DNA from: an uncultured Acetatifactor sp. | GTDB taxonomy: Bacteria; Bacillota; Clostridia; Lachnospirales; Lachnospiraceae | Reading direction: 5' to 3' | Assembly (NCBI GenBank): GCA_947625255.1 | Contig: CANQNT010000016.1 | Location: 1 to 64,000, forward strand | Length of the DNA stretch: 64,000 bases | Part shown: positions 62,299 through 64,000 of the stretch, piece by piece | Numbering within the stretch: the stretch's first letter is position 1 | How the letters are laid out: each line of letters begins with the position of its first letter | The notes under the pieces: generated by a model | The model's input: the letters and a program-made list of their open reading frames with translations, nothing else | Told to the model about the DNA's origin: nothing | Databases searched by the model: none | Position numbers and translations under genes: made by a program

Positions 62299-63024
62299 AT
62301 GAACAAACCCTTTTCCGACATCGGGATGATCGAAGAACGCTACGCATTGGAAAACGCCATAATCAATGCCGTTACCGCCGGGAACGAAGCGGTAGCCCTG
62401 GAATACCTGGACCAATTCTCCAACGACACTTTGCCCTGGCGGCTCCCGGACAAGCTGCGGGACATCAAGAATTATATCATCACCACCAACACCCTGCTGC
62501 GGAAAGCCGTGGAATCCGCCGGTGTTCATCCCATCCATATCGATGCCTACTCCAACAGTATCATCCCTGCCATCGAACGTCTCTCCACCGTCCGGCAGGG
62601 CCAGCTTTTCACCCGCCAGCTGATCAAGGGATATTGCCAGTTAGTGCATGAATATCTCTATAAGACACGTTCGCCTCTGATCGGCAAAATTCTGGCCTAT
62701 ATAGACATTGATCTGAGTGCCGACTTATCCCTCAAGACCCTGGCGAAATATCTGGGGATCAACGCAAGTTATCTTTCCGCGCTTTTCTCCAGGGAAATGG
62801 AGATATCCCTGACAGATTATGTCAACCTACGCCGCATCGATCTGGCCAAGAAGCTTCTTGCGGGCACCAATCTGCCCATTAAATTCATCGCACGTCAATG
62901 CGGCTTTCCGGATATCCATTATTTCAGCCGTCTCTTTAAACGCATCACCGATACCACACCCAGAGCCTATCGGGAATCCACGCAATTTCAAAATCCCGGG
63001 GAAATAGAAAGGACGATCTTATGA
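62299..63024 (+). CDS. AraC-family transcriptional regulator
   Basis: About 241 residues. The C-terminal hundred carries the two helix-turn-helix motifs: SLKTLAKYLGINASYLSALFSREM and IKFIARQCGFPDIHYFSRLFKRITDTTPRAYR, the classic AraC ending. The N-terminal part is helical and lacks the cupin of sugar-binding AraC proteins. The start is the ATG at 62299 with GTGAGG in front; the track start is further upstream. Divergent from the GPH-GH3-GH2 operon, so it probably controls it. It overlaps the next gene by 4 bases (ATGA). Confidence 0.92.
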   Translation: MNKPFSDIGMIEERYALENAIINAVTAGNEAVALEYLDQFSNDTLPWRLPDKLRDIKNYIITTNTLLRKAVESAGVHPIHIDAYSNSIIPAIERLSTVRQGQLFTRQLIKGYCQLVHEYLYKTRSPLIGKILAYIDIDLSADLSLKTLAKYLGINASYLSALFSREMEISLTDYVNLRRIDLAKKLLAGTNLPIKFIARQCGFPDIHYFSRLFKRITDTTPRAYRESTQFQNPGEIERTIL

Positions 63025-64000
63025 ACATACTCGTACTCAACGGCAGCCCCAAGGCGCGCTACAGTATCACCCTCCAGACCGTTTTGTATCTGGAGCAGCT
63101 TTTTCCAAAGCAATCCTTCGAAATCCTCCATGTGGGAGGCCAGATCAAGCTCCTGGAAAAGGATTTTTCCCATGCCGAAGAGGCCCTGAAAAAGGCGGAT
63201 CTGCTGCTTTTTTCCTATCCGGTCTATACGTTCATCGCTCCCAGTCAGCTACAGCGTTTCATCGAATTGATCAAGGCTTCCGGCGTGAAGCTGGACGGTA
63301 AGTTCGCCACCCAGATCACCACCTCCAAGCATTTTTACGATGTGACCGCCCATCGATATATTCAGGACAATTGTCAGGACCTGGGCATGAAATTTATCAA
63401 GGGACTGTCCGCGGATATGGACGATCTTTTGACTCCCCAGGGGCAGACCGACGCGAAGAAATTTTTCTCTTATGTGTTATGGTGCGTCAAACACGACAGC
63501 TACGAACCCTTACCCGCACCTCAGGCGCCTTTCGTTCCGGTCCCCGTCACCCAGCCCGAGCCCGAAAAAAAGGCCCTTGGCGATAAGCACGTTGCCATTG
63601 TCACCGACTGTGAGAAAGACAATACTCAGCTGCAGGACATGATCCATCGTTTCCAGGCGGTCCTGCCCCATGAAAGCCGCGTGATTAATATCCGTGAGTA
63701 TCCGTTCCGGGGCGGCTGTCTGGGCTGTTTCAACTGTGCCGTCAGCGGCAAATGCGTCTACACGGACGGCTTTGATGATTTTCTGCGCGGCAAGATCCAG
63801 ACAGCGGATGCCATTATCTACGCCTTTACTATCAAGGATCACTCCATGGGCGCGCTTTTCAAGCAGTACGACGATCGTCAGTTCTGCAACGGCCACCGGA
63901 CCGTCACCATGGGAATGCCCATGGGATATCTGGTCAGCGGACGTTACGGCACGGAGACCAATCTCCAGATGATCATCGAGGGCCGCAGCGAAGTGGGCGG
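63021..64000 (+). CDS. Flavodoxin-like/NADPH-dependent FMN reductase family protein (partial, 3' end cut)
   Basis: Absent from the ORF track because it has no stop in the window; I translated it from the ATG at 63021. The N-terminal NILVLNGSPKAR is the FMN-binding loop of this family, followed by DLLLFSYPVYTFIAPSQLQRFIELIK. After a Pro-rich linker at about 165-185 comes a second related domain (HVAIVTDCEKDN...) with the Cys-rich GGCLGCFNCAVSGKCVYTD typical of flavodoxin-like iron-sulfur or disulfide reductases. 326 residues are visible. Coupled to araC by a 4-base overlap. Function in redox or quinone/aromatic reduction is likely; the substrate is unknown. Confidence 0.82.
   Translation, partial: MNILVLNGSPKARYSITLQTVLYLEQLFPKQSFEILHVGGQIKLLEKDFSHAEEALKKADLLLFSYPVYTFIAPSQLQRFIELIKASGVKLDGKFATQITTSKHFYDVTAHRYIQDNCQDLGMKFIKGLSADMDDLLTPQGQTDAKKFFSYVLWCVKHDSYEPLPAPQAPFVPVPVTQPEPEKKALGDKHVAIVTDCEKDNTQLQDMIHRFQAVLPHESRVINIREYPFRGGCLGCFNCAVSGKCVYTDGFDDFLRGKIQTADAIIYAFTIKDHSMGALFKQYDDRQFCNGHRTVTMGMPMGYLVSGRYGTETNLQMIIEGRSEVG

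Overview
The window looks like a chromosomal segment of an anaerobic Gram-positive Clostridia, most likely a Lachnospiraceae member. The support is AGGAGG-type ribosome binding sites throughout, sigma-A type -35/-10 boxes with 17-base spacers, a CIRCE operator, a cobalamin riboswitch, a cell-wall sorting signal on a giant surface protein, MinCDE with a Gram-positive gene set, lipobox lipoproteins and a GPH-type sugar symporter. No rRNA, tRNA or CRISPR array was seen. Most genes are on the minus strand.

Layout. (1) 0.2-2.6 kb: an ECF sigma factor, its probable membrane anti-sigma factor and an OmpR-type regulator with a degenerate receiver. A sigma-M-like autoregulatory promoter lies in front. 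(2) 2.6-11.1 kb: a seven-gene proteostasis operon, tig-clpP-clpX-lon-engB-(AI-2E family)-truA, with a promoter at 11.07 kb and a terminator at 2.6 kb. (3) 11.2-24.1 kb: an AP2-domain protein with three Cys-rich repeats and a 3,896-residue wall-anchored adhesin. The adhesin has a beta-helix head, about eleven DUF11-like repeats, pilin-type isopeptide domains and a TEP-rich stalk. (4) 24.1-31.1 kb: a regulatory gap with a duplicated dyad, a broken Rpn-family gene, a riboswitch-controlled corrinoid uptake operon (btuF-btuC-btuD plus a cobalamin adenosyltransferase-like gene), and an intact Rpn-family gene bounded by 43-bp inverted repeats. (5) 31.1-40.2 kb: three tandem 2.24-kb copies of a propeller plus solute-binding lipoprotein, a small secreted Cys-pair protein and a fourth binding-protein-like lipoprotein. 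(6) 40.2-45.3 kb: a PadR operon ending in a homopolymer-frameshifted secreted protein, an orphan carbamate kinase, a MATE remnant, an S1-domain protein and a MATE pump. (7) 45.5-50.3 kb: a phosphomannose isomerase-ROK kinase fusion, a Nudix hydrolase and minE-minD-minC. (8) 50.4-55.4 kb: CIRCE-controlled htpG, a PrsA-like foldase and a PepSY-repeat protein. (9) 55.4-64 kb: a carbohydrate locus (HAD phosphatase, GH2, GH3, GPH symporter) divergent from an AraC regulator and a flavodoxin-like protein cut by the window end.

How it fits together. The window holds conserved housekeeping blocks (folding and proteolysis, division-site selection, heat shock) separated by accessory material: surface adhesion, corrinoid scavenging, glycan use, and signs of gene mobility and decay. 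The observations I consider most worth following are the inverted-repeat-bounded Rpn element, the tandem triplication of propeller-binding-protein lipoproteins without a transporter, the mosaic giant adhesin with its duplicated upstream dyad, the ECF operon with a pseudo-receiver, and the isomerase-kinase fusion. All family assignments are from reading the translations; no database search was run.
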